Below, one piece after another: positions 23,203 to 35,700 of a DNA stretch of 64,000 nucleotides. The DNA is from Ascochyta rabiei. Lineage: Eukaryota > Ascomycota > Dothideomycetes > Pleosporales > Didymellaceae. A model generated the notes under the pieces. The model did no database searches, was not told where the DNA came from, and saw nothing but the letters and a program-made list of their open reading frames with translations. The DNA is taken from positions 806,001 to 870,000 of the forward strand of contig NC_082414.1 in NCBI RefSeq assembly GCF_004011695.2, read 5' to 3'. The position numbers and the translations under genes were made by a program. Every line of letters starts with the position of its first letter. Position 1 is the first letter of the stretch.

Positions 23203-25510
23203 CTATGTTGGTACCCCAGTATCGCCGTCTCCGTCGAAGATGCTGTCTTCCACCTTTGGTGCCGGATTCTTGGGGAAAGGCTTGAGGAAGCTCCTGATCT
23301 TCGTTTGCCTCTCTTCCTCATCGTCACCGAAGACATCATCTGCTTTCTTCCCACCGATACGCACAGCATGTTGCAGCCGCCAGTATACTCTTTCGCAACG
23401 TTCCTTTGCTTCCAAGATGGTCAGGTCAAGAGTTGCACCCGTCTCGACAATAGAGTTGCCTAAGAGTTTGATATGCTGAGCCAGCACGTCCACTGCTCTG
23501 TTGAATACTTTGACCTCCGAAGAGCCAGGTGTTGGTGCCAAGAAAGGAGAAGAGCCTGCTTCTGAAGGTGGCGGGCTAACAAGCGGCATGTATGGCACGT
23601 TCAACGGCCCAGGTCCGATAGCAATATCGAGGAGCGCAAGCCGAGCGGTCAGGAAGCTGTAATCTGTACCTTGGTTCATGCGGTAATGTGGTGACGTTTC
23701 TAGATGTGTGTGGATGAGGTCGGGCAGCTGAGCATCTGCGAGAGGTACGTCAACGGAGGTGGGATAAAGGAGGAAGGACAGAGCCAGATATCGTTGCAGG
23801 TAAGCAGTCAAGGGCGATCTCGTCGGAAACGCATGGATGAGGTTTGCTTGCAAGAGGGGGTTTGTTACACGCGAAAGCAGTTTCGGGATAACATGTACGA
23901 GCTGAGAAGTGATCAGAGAATGTATAACATCCGGTTGAGGGCTTCCTACGCCTGAAGTCAACTTGTGATTGTCGGCGTACTGGCAAATGATTGCTTCCAT
24001 GGCGTCTTGAACAGAATTCAGAACGTCTGCGTCTAGCACGACACGGTCGTCTAAGCAGGTGTAACAGAGCAGGTGGAATGCATGAATTCTAGCTCTTGCA
24101 TGAAGCCTGACCAACATTAGCTGGGGCCTGGTCAGTGTGAGAGCTGACATACCAAGGCGCAGCTGTTGTAAGTAGAGCAGCAATGCGTTTCAGAGACGGT
24201 GGAGGTGGCCGCGGACCGTCTGCTTGCGCTTCAGACATGGATATTTCATCCCTGGCGCTCAGGCTTTCAACCTGAGCGCCGATTGACTTGAACATGACGT
24301 CGAGCCTCTTTGGGCTGAGTAGTTTCTGCAGGTGCTCCTCGTGTGTCTTGAGAATCTCGAGATACTTCTGATCGAGCGCCGCATCGCGACCGAGACAGAC
24401 TGGACCCGCTTAGCAAACGCACCTTGCAACACAGGAAAGGTTCTTACTCTGATCTATCATCCAGGCAGCAAGCTCTTTTGGAAGTTCTTGCAACCGGAAG
24501 ATCTGGTGCGCAAAGCCAGTCATGAAGGCCTGGTCTCGAGTGGATGGGACTGAGAGTTGCTTTAGCAGCTGAAATATGGTCAATGTGGTGGAGTACCTTC
24601 GAAGCAAGCTGTCCAGCCGCGATCTGGTAGGCTCTTTTGAGGGAATGATGGTACCATCGACAGCTGGTGGGTATCTCCGAAGAAGTGGTAGGCGGTCTGG
24701 GCGCGTGCTTGGTTCGTTCTTTGCATCGCCTTGAACAGCCGATCGGCTTGGTCCGGATCCTCGGCGTCGTTGATGGCCTGTTCAAGCGTGTCCTTATCCA
24801 GTGCCGTAGGCACAGGAGCAGTCTGTTCCTCCACTCTCTCCAGATCAGCCTTGCGCTCTTGAATTTCGCGTTCTGCGTCCAGGTTCTTTTGGGCGGTCTC
24901 CATGAGCTGACTGAAGGGTCGTTTGGCACTCTTCCTGCCTTCTTTGGGCGGTCTGCGCAGCTCCTGCTCACCGCGACCTGTTCTGCGACTCGGGCGACCT
25001 GTGTGTGTTTGTATCTTGAGCTTAGGCGCAGGCAGACCGAAGTCCAGCTCTGCCATCGAGTCCGAGTCCGAGTCGGAGTTGAGGACGACGTGCTGTCCAT
25101 GGGACAGGACGCGTTTGGTTGCGCCTGAGGTGGCAGAGGTCTGCGAGGTGCTCAACGGCAGTGTCTCGACTGGTGTCATGACTGTGTCGGTGGTTGGTGC
25201 GTCTGCGTTGGTCGATGTGTTGGAGCCAAACGATAGGGAGGGACCGGCTGTGGTGTTTTGCGCGCCTTCTGGCAGCGGGGCACCGCTGGAGCTGGGTGAC
25301 TGCGAGGCACCATCGGTGGCTGTGACTGTTGTCGCTATCAGGATCACGATCAGCCTGAGGCTGCAACTACTCGTGCGGGGACGCAGGTAGGCAAGGCGGC
25401 GCGGTACCTGGGGTGTCTTCTTGCGAAGCGGGCGGGACAGACTTGAAGAAATGCAGGATGCTCTTGTTGCTCGTGTTTGCGTTCGACTTGGACGAGTTGT
25501 GCCGGTTCAT
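23203..25510 (-). CDS. Uncharacterised protein with N-terminal PIP-like box; possible Nse6/SLF2-type (CANIN) protein
   Basis: Five exons fit without stops and with matching phases: 25510-25408, 25325-24597, 24549-24448, 24399-24153 and 24106-23203, giving about 694 residues. Introns are 82, 47, 48 and 46 bp; the third has a TGCTAAG branch site and the fourth GCTAATG. The first exon encodes KSILHFFK at about residues 16-23, which resembles a PCNA-interacting peptide (hydrophobic-x-x-Phe-Phe) at the extreme N-terminus, as in many replication and repair proteins. Next come a Ser/Thr-rich linker, an acidic SDSDSDS patch, a basic TGRPSRR segment, a charged helix (MAETAQKNLDAE-like, about 160-200) and a mostly helical C-terminal half. 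The layout recalls fungal CANIN-domain proteins linked to Smc5/6, but that is a weak recollection. Confidence 0.7.
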
Positions 25511-27008
25511 GACGGCCGTCCCTCTGCGACGGTGACGCAACGCGACGCGGTATGGAGAGAGCGGGGCTGGAGTGCGAAGCCCAGAAGCCCAGAAGGCTTG
25601 GCTTGGCGTGTTTGTCCAAACCAAAGCGCGCCATCACGGGACCGCAGCGCTGGGGCTAAAGTGCGAATAGGTCGGACCACGTACGGGACGCTAACGACGC
25701 GCAGCGGAATGCTCGCTCGTCCGCATCCGGGCCCTGTGCTCCATATTTTTATTTTTATTTTAATTTCTTGCGTCTTGTGTTTGGATGCGCGTGGGAGGAG
25801 GTGCACCACTGCACCGTCGAGGAGAACGGTGGTGTGTGCTGAGGCTGTGTGATGGTATCGCATTGATCTTCATGAAAGCTCCCGGGGCCCTCCGTGTCAG
25901 AGAGCGAGCGCTCCCGGCTCTCAGGGCCACAGCATCCATGTGGCATTTTCCGCCGTGCTCAAATTACGACCAGCTTCGTACGAGCCGCTGGACGAGGCCG
26001 TGCTCGCAGCCACCAGCACGAAGCGGCTCTGAAAATGTCGTCGAGGAATGACAACGAGAGGCACGGGCGTGATCAAGTGTATCCTGTCAACCATCGAGGC
26101 CCCGAGAGCATGGCCGCTGACAGACGCTGAGGCATTGCGCTCGAGGCAGACTGGCAGAGCATGACGCTGACGGCAGAAGGCTGCTTACCCAGCGCAGGGC
26201 CGTGACCGGCGAGCCTGTGGACATCACTCTGGCGTTGCACGGCGGCTGCAAGATGGTGTCGATGAGGCCACGCAGCGCGAACGTGGAGCGTGCAGTCACT
26301 CACTGCAGTGAACGTCCTTCTACACGGACGAAAAAGCATGCAACTCGTAGGTTTAGTGTGGATGCAATGCAGGCCCGCCCTTGTGCCTATACTATGTAGA
26401 GCACAGCGCGGTAGAGAGCAGCGCGGGCTTTCGGCACGGTTCAGTGCAAACGCCGTCGCGCCCCGGCCAGGTGCGCTCGTAAGCAACGCGCAGAAGTGCA
26501 GGTCTAAAGAGTAAAGACGACGTTTGACGTTTGCATGTCCGGGCTGTCCGCTGTCCGCTGTCCGCTGTCCGCTCGCTGTCCGCTGTCCGTCACTTCCCTC
26601 TGCTCCCGCACCGCACGTCCTTGTCTTTTGCTTTTGCATTTGCAGTGACAGTTGCAGTTGCAGTTGCGCCTGCGCAGACACTCGCACGCCGACCGACGCC
26701 CGCTCCGCCCGCACTGTCCTGGTGCGGCCATCTCGCTGCCCGGGGGGTTCCATAGCATCTGCACAGGCAATCCCGCGCAACGCTGCCACGCTGCCACGCT
26801 ACCATCCCTCACCACCCACCCCCTTCGCACCACCGCCCACCGTCCCACTCCCTCTCACCCACCCCTCCGCCCCTCGGCTGCCCGTCCGCACGCCCAGCAC
26901 CTCTGCGCATCTTCTCCTGCCGACGCATTGGCGAATTCGACAGCGTAGAGGCCCTCCCGGCTGCGGCCGGCCATTGCAGCACCCCCGAACCTCCGCCTCG
27001 CAGCAGCC
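25511..27008. other. Divergent intergenic region (PIP-box gene / flippase gene)
   Basis: Shared 1.5-kb upstream region of two divergent genes. No coding sequence is supported. It contains an A/T-rich TTTTTATTTTTATTTT stretch (about 25746-25761) and a GTCCGCT heptamer array, then a C-rich leader before the flippase ATG. Confidence 0.6.
26543..26590. repeat. GTCCGCT heptamer array
   Basis: About six GTCCGCT units with one CGCT interruption, about 420 bp upstream of the flippase start codon. Confidence 0.85.
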
Positions 27009-30000
27009 ATGAGCTCCAACAACAACAACCCCAACCTGCAGCCGCCCTTTGCCGAGCTCGAGCCAGAGATCTCCAACCCCGTCAGGAGGATACGATGGGC
27101 CACACATCGTGCGACCGGCACCACGGCTGAGAACAAGCGCCACTCGCTGAAGGAGCGCCTGCATCGCCGCATAGGCTCGGGCGAGAAGCGCGACTCGTTG
27201 GGGAAAGAAGGCGGCTCGCTCGGTGGCCTCGACGGCGACAAGTCGCCCGACTCGTCTGATGCAGGTGGCGACGACCAGGACTCTGGCCGCAGAGTCTACG
27301 TCAACGTGCCGCTCCCTCGCTCCGAGCGCGACGAAGAGGGCCATCCACTGCAGTCCTACGCGCGCAACAAGATACGAACCGCAAAGTACACCCCTATCAG
27401 CTTCGTCCCCAAGAACCTGTGGTTCCAGTTCCACAACATCGCCAACATCTACTTCTTGTTCATCATCATCTTGGGTGTGCGTACTCCCTCATTTCCTCGA
27501 GACTGGCTGGTGCAGCGCTAACAGCACATGTGCAGATCTTCCAGATATTTGGAGCCTCGAATCCAGCCTTGAACGCCGTGCCGCTCATTGTCATCATCGC
27601 AGTAACGGCCGTCAAGGATGCCATCGAGGACTGGAGGAGAACTGTCCTCGACAACGACCTCAACAACGCGCCAGTGCATAGACTAGTCGACTTCAACAAC
27701 GTCAACACTGCAGAAGACACCGTCTCCATGTGGAGGAAGTTCAAGAAAGCCTGCACAAGGACCATTGTCACCACATGGAGGCTTATGAAGAACGCAAAGA
27801 GCAAAAAGGACGCAAAGGGCAAGGAGGACAGCCAACGTGGTATCGAAGGCTCGAGACCTTCCATCGATACTCGCCGCGCTTCAGTCGCTACACGCAGATC
27901 GTCGTACTTTGATGCTCAGGAGGGCATCCAGATGACCCCGGTCCCGTCGCCCTTGCCCGGCGCTTCTCCCAGTCATTCTCCGTCACCGACCGAACGCGGG
28001 CCTGGAGACAACGACAAGATTCGAGGCGCTGACACAAAGGGAGTTGTCACGAAGAAGTTCTGGGGCAGTGTGCTTAACCCTTTCAAGACGTCGCCAGAAA
28101 AAGCTCGTTTCAAGAAGGATGCATGGAAAAGTGTGCAGGTTGGTGACTTCATCCGCTTGTACAACGACGAGGAAATTCCTGCCGACATCATCATCATGTC
28201 GTCCTCCTCCGACGATGGTGCTTGTTATGTCGAGACCAAGAACTTGGATGGAGAAACGAATCTGAAGGTTAGAAACGCCCTTCATTGTACACGCGACGTA
28301 CGACACGCTCGCCACTGCGAACGCGCCGAGTTCACCATCGAAAGCGAGGGTCCACATTCAAATCTGTACTCCTACAGTGCCGCCATCAGATGGCAGCAAC
28401 ACAACGAGAAAGACCCAGAAACGCCCTCTTATGAGATGGTCGAACCGATATCGATCAACAACATGCTCTTGCGTGGCTGCCAACTGCGAAACACCGAGTG
28501 GGTACTCGGTGTTGTGGTTTTCACGGGTGAAGAGACCAAGATCATGATTAATTCGGGTGTCACACCTAGCAAGCGCGCCAGGATTTCCAAAGATCTCAAC
28601 TGGAACGTCATTTACAACTTCATCATCCTGGCCCTCATGTGCTTGGTCTCTGGAGTTGTGCTTGGTGTCACATGGGCTAGAGACGACACCTCGCATTCGG
28701 TTTTCGAATATGGATCCTATGGTGGCACCCCATCAGTCGACGGTGTCATCGCCTTTTGGGCCGCTGTGATTCTGTTCCAGAACTTGGTGCCTATTTCCCT
28801 CTACATCACTCTGGAAATCATCCGCACACTACAGGCTCTCTTCATCTACAGCGATGTGCAGATGTACTACGAAAAGCTCGATTATCCCTGCACACCCAAA
28901 TCTTGGAACATCTCTGATGATGTAGGTCAGGTCGAATACATCTTCTCGGACAAGACGGGTACCCTTACGCAGAACGTTATGGAGTTCAAAAAGTGCACAA
29001 TCAACGGTGTTCCTTACGGAGAGGCATACACCGAGGCTCAAGCTGGTATGCAAAGAAGACAGGGAATCAACGTTGAGGTTGAAGGTGCTCGTGCGAAGGA
29101 GCAAATCGCTCGTGATCGCGTGAGAATGCTCGAAGGAGCTCGCAGGCTGCACAACAACCCATACCTGTGGGACGAAGAACTCACCTTTGTAGCGCCAGAC
29201 TATATCGATGACCTTGCTGGCGAGTCTGGAGCCGAACAGAGAATGGCCAACGAACAGTTTATGCTCGTGCTAGCCCTCTGCCACACTGTTGTTACCGAGC
29301 GAACACCCGGAGACCCACCAAGGATCGAATTCAAGGCCCAGTCGCCCGATGAGGCGGCGCTTGTTGCAACGGCCCGTGACGTTGGCTTCACCTTCATTGG
29401 CCGAGAAGAGGACAAGCTCATTGTTAATGCTCTTGGTGAGGAGCGCAAATACCAGGTCCTCAACACCCTTGAGTTCAACTCGACTCGAAAGCGCATGAGT
29501 GCCATCATCAGGATGCCAGACGGAAAGATCATGCTGTTCTGCAAGGGTGCGGATAGTATGATATACTCTCGATTGATCCCCAACGAGCAGAGACAGCTTC
29601 GCATCACCACTGGGGAACACCTCGAGATGTTCGCAAGAGAAGGGCTGCGAACTCTCTGCATTGCTCAGAGGGAAATTTCCGAACAGGAGTACGCCGAATG
29701 GAACAGAGACTACGACATCGCCGCCAACTCCATCACTGATCGAGAGGACAAGTTGGAAGAGGTCTCTGACCGAATTGAGAATCAGCTGTGGTTGATTGGT
29801 GGCACCGCCATCGAAGACAGACTGCAAGACGGTGTGCCCGAGTCGATCTCGCTTCTTGGTCAAGCCGGGATCAAGCTGTGGGTCTTGACTGGTGACAAGG
29901 TGGAGACGGCCATCAACATTGGTTTCTCCTGCAACCTCCTTGACAACGACATGGATCTCGTCATTCTCAAGGTCACCGATGATAGTCTTGAATCGGTGGA

Positions 30001-31862
30001 AGCTCAACTTGACGAGAAGCTGGCTATCTTCGGCTTGACCGGCTCTGAGGAGGAACTCAAGGCCGCTCAGACTGACCATGAACCCCCACCACCAACCCAT
30101 GCTATCATCATTGATGGTGACACTCTCAAACTCGCATTGGACGACTCGCTGAAGAGAAAGTTCTTACTGCTCTGCAGACGATGCCGATCGGTTCTTTGCT
30201 GCCGTGTCAGCCCTAGCCAGAAGGCTGCTGTCGTTAACATGGTAAAGACTGGTCTCGATTGTTTGACCCTTGCCATTGGCGATGGCGCCAACGATGTTGC
30301 CATGATCCAGGAAGCCCACGTCGGTGTTGGTATTGCTGGTGTAGAGGGTCGCGCAGCTGTCATGTCCTCCGATTACGCTATTGGACAATTCCGCTTCTTG
30401 ACTCGCCTCGTTCTGGTCCACGGTCGATGGTCATACCGAAGACTCGCAGAGACTATCGCTAATTTCTTCTACAAGGTCAGTGCATACAAAACCGATAGTT
30501 GACCTGATTGCTAACGTGTATTCAGAACATCATCTGGACCTTCGCGCTCTTCTGGTACCAGATCTACACCAACTTTGACAGCCAGTATCTCTTCGACTAC
30601 ACTTACATCATCTTCTTCAATCTTGCTTTCACTTCTCTCCCGGTCATTGTCATGGGTGTCTTGGATCAAGACGTCGATGATAAGATATCGCTCGCAGTTC
30701 CTCAGTTGTATCGCCGTGGTATCGAGCGGAAGGAGTGGACTCAGCCTAAATTTTGGTACGTTCATACTTGACCGTCGGAAGGTAATTTCTAACAATTGTC
30801 AGGGCCTACATGGTTGACGGTGTCTACCAATCAGCTATTGCTTTCTTCTTGGTATACGAAATTTTCCACCCTGCTACGTTTGCAACATCCAGCGGTCTGG
30901 ATCTCGCAGAATACCGACGCATGGGTGTCTACGCTGCCACCACTGCTGTCGCTGCTGCCAACATCTACGTCCTTTACAACACCTACCGATGGGATTGGCT
31001 GATGCTGTTGATTGTTGTCATCAGTACGGTTCTAGTCTGGGTCTGGACAGGTATTTACACATCGTTTACTGGGAGTGCCCAGTTTTATAAAGCCGGTGCA
31101 GAGGTTTACGGTAACTTGAACTTCTGGGCATACGTTCTCGTCGCGACGATCATGTGTCTGCTTCCACGTTTCATCTTCAAAGCTGCACAGAAGATGTACT
31201 TCCCTCTTGACGTCGACATTATTCGAGAGCAGGTCAAGCAAGGAAAGTTTGACTACCTGAATGATAGCGACAGCTATCTTCCTCTCCCTCCAGGACAAGT
31301 TCCAGCCGTTGTACCGGAGGTTGATGCGGATAAATACAAGGCTGCCAACGCCGAGCCTACAGACGAGGATGTTCGACCAATTTACCCACCCTCCGTAGCA
31401 CCCACCGCGACGACGCACAACCCACGAAGCCAAAATGGTAGCAACAGCACTGACTACACATACCGCCGCTCAATGGAGGGCCTGCCTGCGGCCCCTCGTA
31501 TGTCATCCGAAGGCCACCCACCAAACAGCTATGAACACCGAGTGCGACCCAGCTTCGACCGCGCTAGGATGTCTATGGACCGTGTGAGGCAAAGCTTTGA
31601 ACAAAGCAATGACTTCACGTCAGCCGCCATGCTGACCCGTATCGAGTCTGCGCACAGCCGGAACAGCTACATCGACCGCAGTCGCACTGGCAGCCAAAGT
31701 GGGTCAGCTGGCAACATCGGAATTCGACTGAAGAACGCCATCCGCCGCGCCACAATCACGAGAGAGGAAGCACCTTCAGATTTCCATGATGCGCCTGCTG
31801 TACCTACGATAACAAAAAGCTCCCCGGAGCCAAAACTACCGCCAACGAGTCCGCCTAGGTGA
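27009..31862 (+). CDS. DNF1: P4-type phospholipid flippase, Dnf1/Dnf2 class
   Basis: Four exons, 27009-27476, 27536-30475, 30526-30755 and 30803-31862, give about 1565 residues, close to yeast Dnf1. Introns are 59, 50 and 47 bp. Landmarks: the first helix (NIYFLFIIILG) near residue 150; the P4 actuator motif DGET at 394-397 in place of the TGES of other P-type ATPases; the phosphorylated Asp in SDKTGTLTQN (Asp628); the nucleotide-binding FCKGAD; and GDGANDV at about 1071. Long Ser/Pro insertions between helix 2 and the actuator domain and a long Arg/Ser-rich C-tail fit the Dnf1/2 rather than the Drs2 or Neo1 class. It should move phosphatidylcholine or -ethanolamine to the cytosolic leaflet of plasma or endosomal membranes with a Cdc50-type partner not encoded here. 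All catalytic residues look intact. Confidence 0.96.
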
Positions 31863-32726
31863 TCGCGGTGATCCAGCACTTCCACTGTTTTAACGATTTG
31901 TATATAAAAATATTCCCCACCATGTTGCGCACCGGGCGTTCACGAATACACCATTGCTATTTTCCTTTGCTCTTGCCTCAGGTGCAAGTAGGCGTCTTTT
32001 GGTTGTACGTTTCTGGGCACATGCGATTCCCACTCCTTTCTGCGTTTTGCTCATCCAGTTGCAACATTCGACTTTGAAAGATTAACGGTTGTAAATTTCG
32101 TAGACCAGCAACGACAGACGTGCTGATGACTTCGTCTCTGAGGTGTAAATAGTTAATGCATGACTAGTCCTTTTGGGCTGGCCGAATCTTCAATGAACTT
32201 CGATCACATGCCGTGACAAATGAGCATCATCGAGTGACCAACTTCTGCAATATGACAGATGTACAAACCTAAACGTTGCTTGACGCAAGTGAATGTACGG
32301 AGTAGCGAGGTGAATGTTTAATAGGCTTGGCACGAATCGGCACGCTAGCGGATCGCGTCGCGTTTGCGAGATTCTTTGGCCGCAATGACGCCCGTCATCC
32401 GTACCGTACAATCTGTCACCCAACCGCTCTACTTCTTCTCGACGTCCAAAAACGCTTCATGCCGCTCCCTCACCGACGCTCTCTTGTCTTCTGTTTATGA
32501 AGCGGGGTTACGTGCCTGCCATTCACTTCCAAGATAGCCCAGGTAGGCACAAGGAAGGGCGGACGCCGTGTTTGGACAGCCGTAGATAGCATCTCTTCCG
32601 TACCAGCGACTGCATACGCTTGTACAACGTACACGGTTACCACAAGTGTGCTGAGTCTCGTTGCCCTGCACAGTCATTAGGTGTGTTGTGCCTGAGCGCT
32701 GGGCTAAGGACTGCGCAAGATAGACT
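31863..32726. other. Intergenic region between flippase and SEN1
   Basis: 3' flank of the flippase gene and promoter/leader of the helicase gene. No supported coding sequence. Confidence 0.6.
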
Positions 32727-35700
32727 ATGGCAGAGATTCTCGAGAAGATCAAGTAAGTACGACGGGCAGCCTATCTTACCTGTGACCCTGTCTCTCCTTC
32801 AGCTTAAGCTTTCCTTTCTTCCACACCACTGCCGCCCACTGGCCCTTTTGCATGATCAAGAACAATGTCTAACCTTGAATCTTACAGCGAGCTTCGAGCA
32901 TTGCCAGAAGACCAACATCTCTTCTGCCCTCGCGTTGGTGAAGATGGAACCATATACTACGACGAAGATGTGGCCAACTACCCACCCGAGACCGACCCGG
33001 CCGCACTCAAAGACCGCGAATTACGGATACAAGAAGCCGAGGAACGGAAGTGGGCAGCACTGAAGGCAACTGAGATTCTAGCTTTTGACGGAGAGGAGGC
33101 AGCACCGCACAAAGAATGGCTATTGAGTCGGCTGAACCAGCTGATGCAGAGCTGTGATGTCTGCGTCCGGGTGTTCCACCAATCTCGAGCGGAGTGGAAG
33201 ACACGGCTGGTCGACACGTATGATGAGGGGAATATCGGAGACTTCTTGAATGTGGTGGACGACCAATGCCTTGGGCGTATACAAGCCGGTCTGGACAAGG
33301 CAACCGCGATACTAAGCAGCGCAGAGCCCAAGGCTCGTGGTGTGCGGATACTACCAGGACAGTGCACATATGCTTTTTTCGAAGCATTGAGCTGCGACGC
33401 ATTGGTACGGAACGAGGATCGCCTCACTCAGCACTTTGACGCCCCGTTCGATCTCGTACAGACCAAGAAGCGATTAAAGGTCCAGACCTACCTTCCTGCC
33501 ATGACTCGGTTCCTGTTCAGTAAGAAGGAGCGCCGCCAAAGGTGGGCTGCACTTTCTTGGTCAACCTCCAAGCGCAATCTTATCAAGTCAGAGTTCGAGT
33601 GGGCCGTGCGAGACTACATGATCAGCGCCATGATGAAGATTCAGATGAACAACCTCGACATCGAGCTTGTTCCAATATTCTGGAGTGGAGCTCGGCTCAT
33701 CATAAGCAAGATGGATAGGGAACTGATCACGGAATATATTCGTGGCCTAGACGGGAACTTCTACCGGTTGATGCTCGATCACCTCTCATTGAAGTCGGAG
33801 GCTTTCCTTGACATACTCGCTACGATGGAGGAATTGTTGAAAAAGGCACCGGTCGACTTCTGGGAAGGCATGAATGCTGTGACTCCCTCCATCGCAACGG
33901 TAGTGGAACAAATTCTTAACAGCCCTGTCCTACAACAAGTGCTCATTGCAGCAAACGAAGGGGACGAGCAGGGCATGTCCAACCTCAAAGCGTCATTCAG
34001 CTGGATACCGCTCTTTGTCGCGTCTATCAAGCCAGCAAATCTTGGTCCAGCGACTAGGCCGTTTGCCCAGGCGCTTTTCGGTCGGTTTCAAGACGGACGA
34101 TATCCATCAGTCTCTAAAGCTATGTGTTATCGCGAGGGTTTGAAAGTGCTGGAATTTACTTTCAAGAAGATGTGCGAAGGCAAGACAATAGACAAGTTTG
34201 TGGGGCAGCCCACGGTCAACGGCATGATGGACATGTTTTCAACACATGTTCAGCTGTTGGTGTCGAGACTGAAGCAATTTGGCGACAGTGACACCGATTT
34301 GGAGGATCAAGACCTGACCTTGACTGTGATCCAGAATGCTTTTTTACTCGAGGCTCAGTCTTTGCTCATTGAGAGACAGCTAATCTCTGCAAAGAAGCCT
34401 TCTCCAACAGAGACGCCATCGTCTGCACCGATATGGAAAACTATACTGAAGGCGATCGACCACCAGAGCTTGGAGCTTGCTTCCCATTTACTGGTCGCGG
34501 GGAGAAGCCTGATTGGACTTGAGCCTCTATCGATGAAGTCTGGCATCGAGAAGATCCCTGCTGAAGTGCGCCACTTCAACGACCGCTTTAAGCTTTTATC
34601 TCAGTCCGTCACAGATGTGGTTGATCGGCTCTCTGAGTTCAACCCTTCGCAGCTGCACGCCCTTTTCGAAAAGCCGGTCGCAGCAAGTGCGATCGTCTCA
34701 TTGCTGTTTTCATCGACACAGGACACCAGAAGCTCAGCTATTGAGCTGATGAAGGTTATCAGCTTGGAAGAGGAGCGACGAAACGCTCTGCAGTACATTC
34801 TGAAGAACTACTTTAAGAACGTAGTCATGGGTATTTCGGACTCGGTTCGTCAGGTCATGCGCAAAAAGGCTTTCGCTCCTACACCAAGTATGATCAGGAC
34901 GTGTAGGGACGTCATCGATGTTCTGTGCAACTCACAGGATGGTATATTACGAACCAAAGATCTGAACACTGCAGAAGCAGCGGCGACGATGACTCTGTGG
35001 AAGAACCTATGGGATTCGTTGACCATGATCTTCGCGACTACGGAGGCTTGGAGCAATCTGGGTTTCTACGACAAGCAGATGATGATGGACTTCTGTCGAG
35101 ATACTATGCAATTTGCTGACGAAGTCTTCGACCAGTGCAGTATCTTCGCGACTGCGTTGAAGAAGCAAGCTCGTTCAGGTGATGACGAGAGCAAGGCCAA
35201 GACGGAGCTTTTGCAGGAGCTGCTCGAACTTCCAGCGAATGCCATGGAGGGCTTAGCAAAGTGGTTGCGTCTTCGAGATGAGTTCCTGTCAAGCAAGTCC
35301 GTCACTCTCATCAGTAAACTGCTTGTTCGCCTGCACAACGTATCCATTGAGATCAACACTGACACACTCTCTTACATGGAGAGGATTTTGACCGGCGACA
35401 TCCGCGCCAAGCTCAGCACTACACAACAGGCTGAGCTGCAACAAGCTCTTGAAACCCATCTTGGTCATTCCATCGTCAAAGAAGAGGAATCCGTACAGCC
35501 AAAGCAAGCTTCCATTAGCAAATGGATGTCTACCGGCGCAGCAGCATCGCCAAGCGACGCAAAGGCGAGGCTGTTGTCAAGCCTTACTTCAGGTTCGGTC
35601 GCCTTCAAAGAGAAACGCGAAGCGATGCGAGCCTCAGAAGCGAAACTTGCCAAGCAAAAGGCTCTCGATGCCCAGAAGAATGCTTCTCAAGATGAGTTTA

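Noticed and set aside
24444..25100. 218-codon minus frame overlapping the PIP-box gene
   Set aside because: Shadow of exon 2; the alternative frame with consistent introns gives a coherent 694-residue protein.
29270..30100. 276-codon antisense frame inside the flippase gene
   Set aside because: A shadow of the strongly conserved P4-ATPase coding strand.
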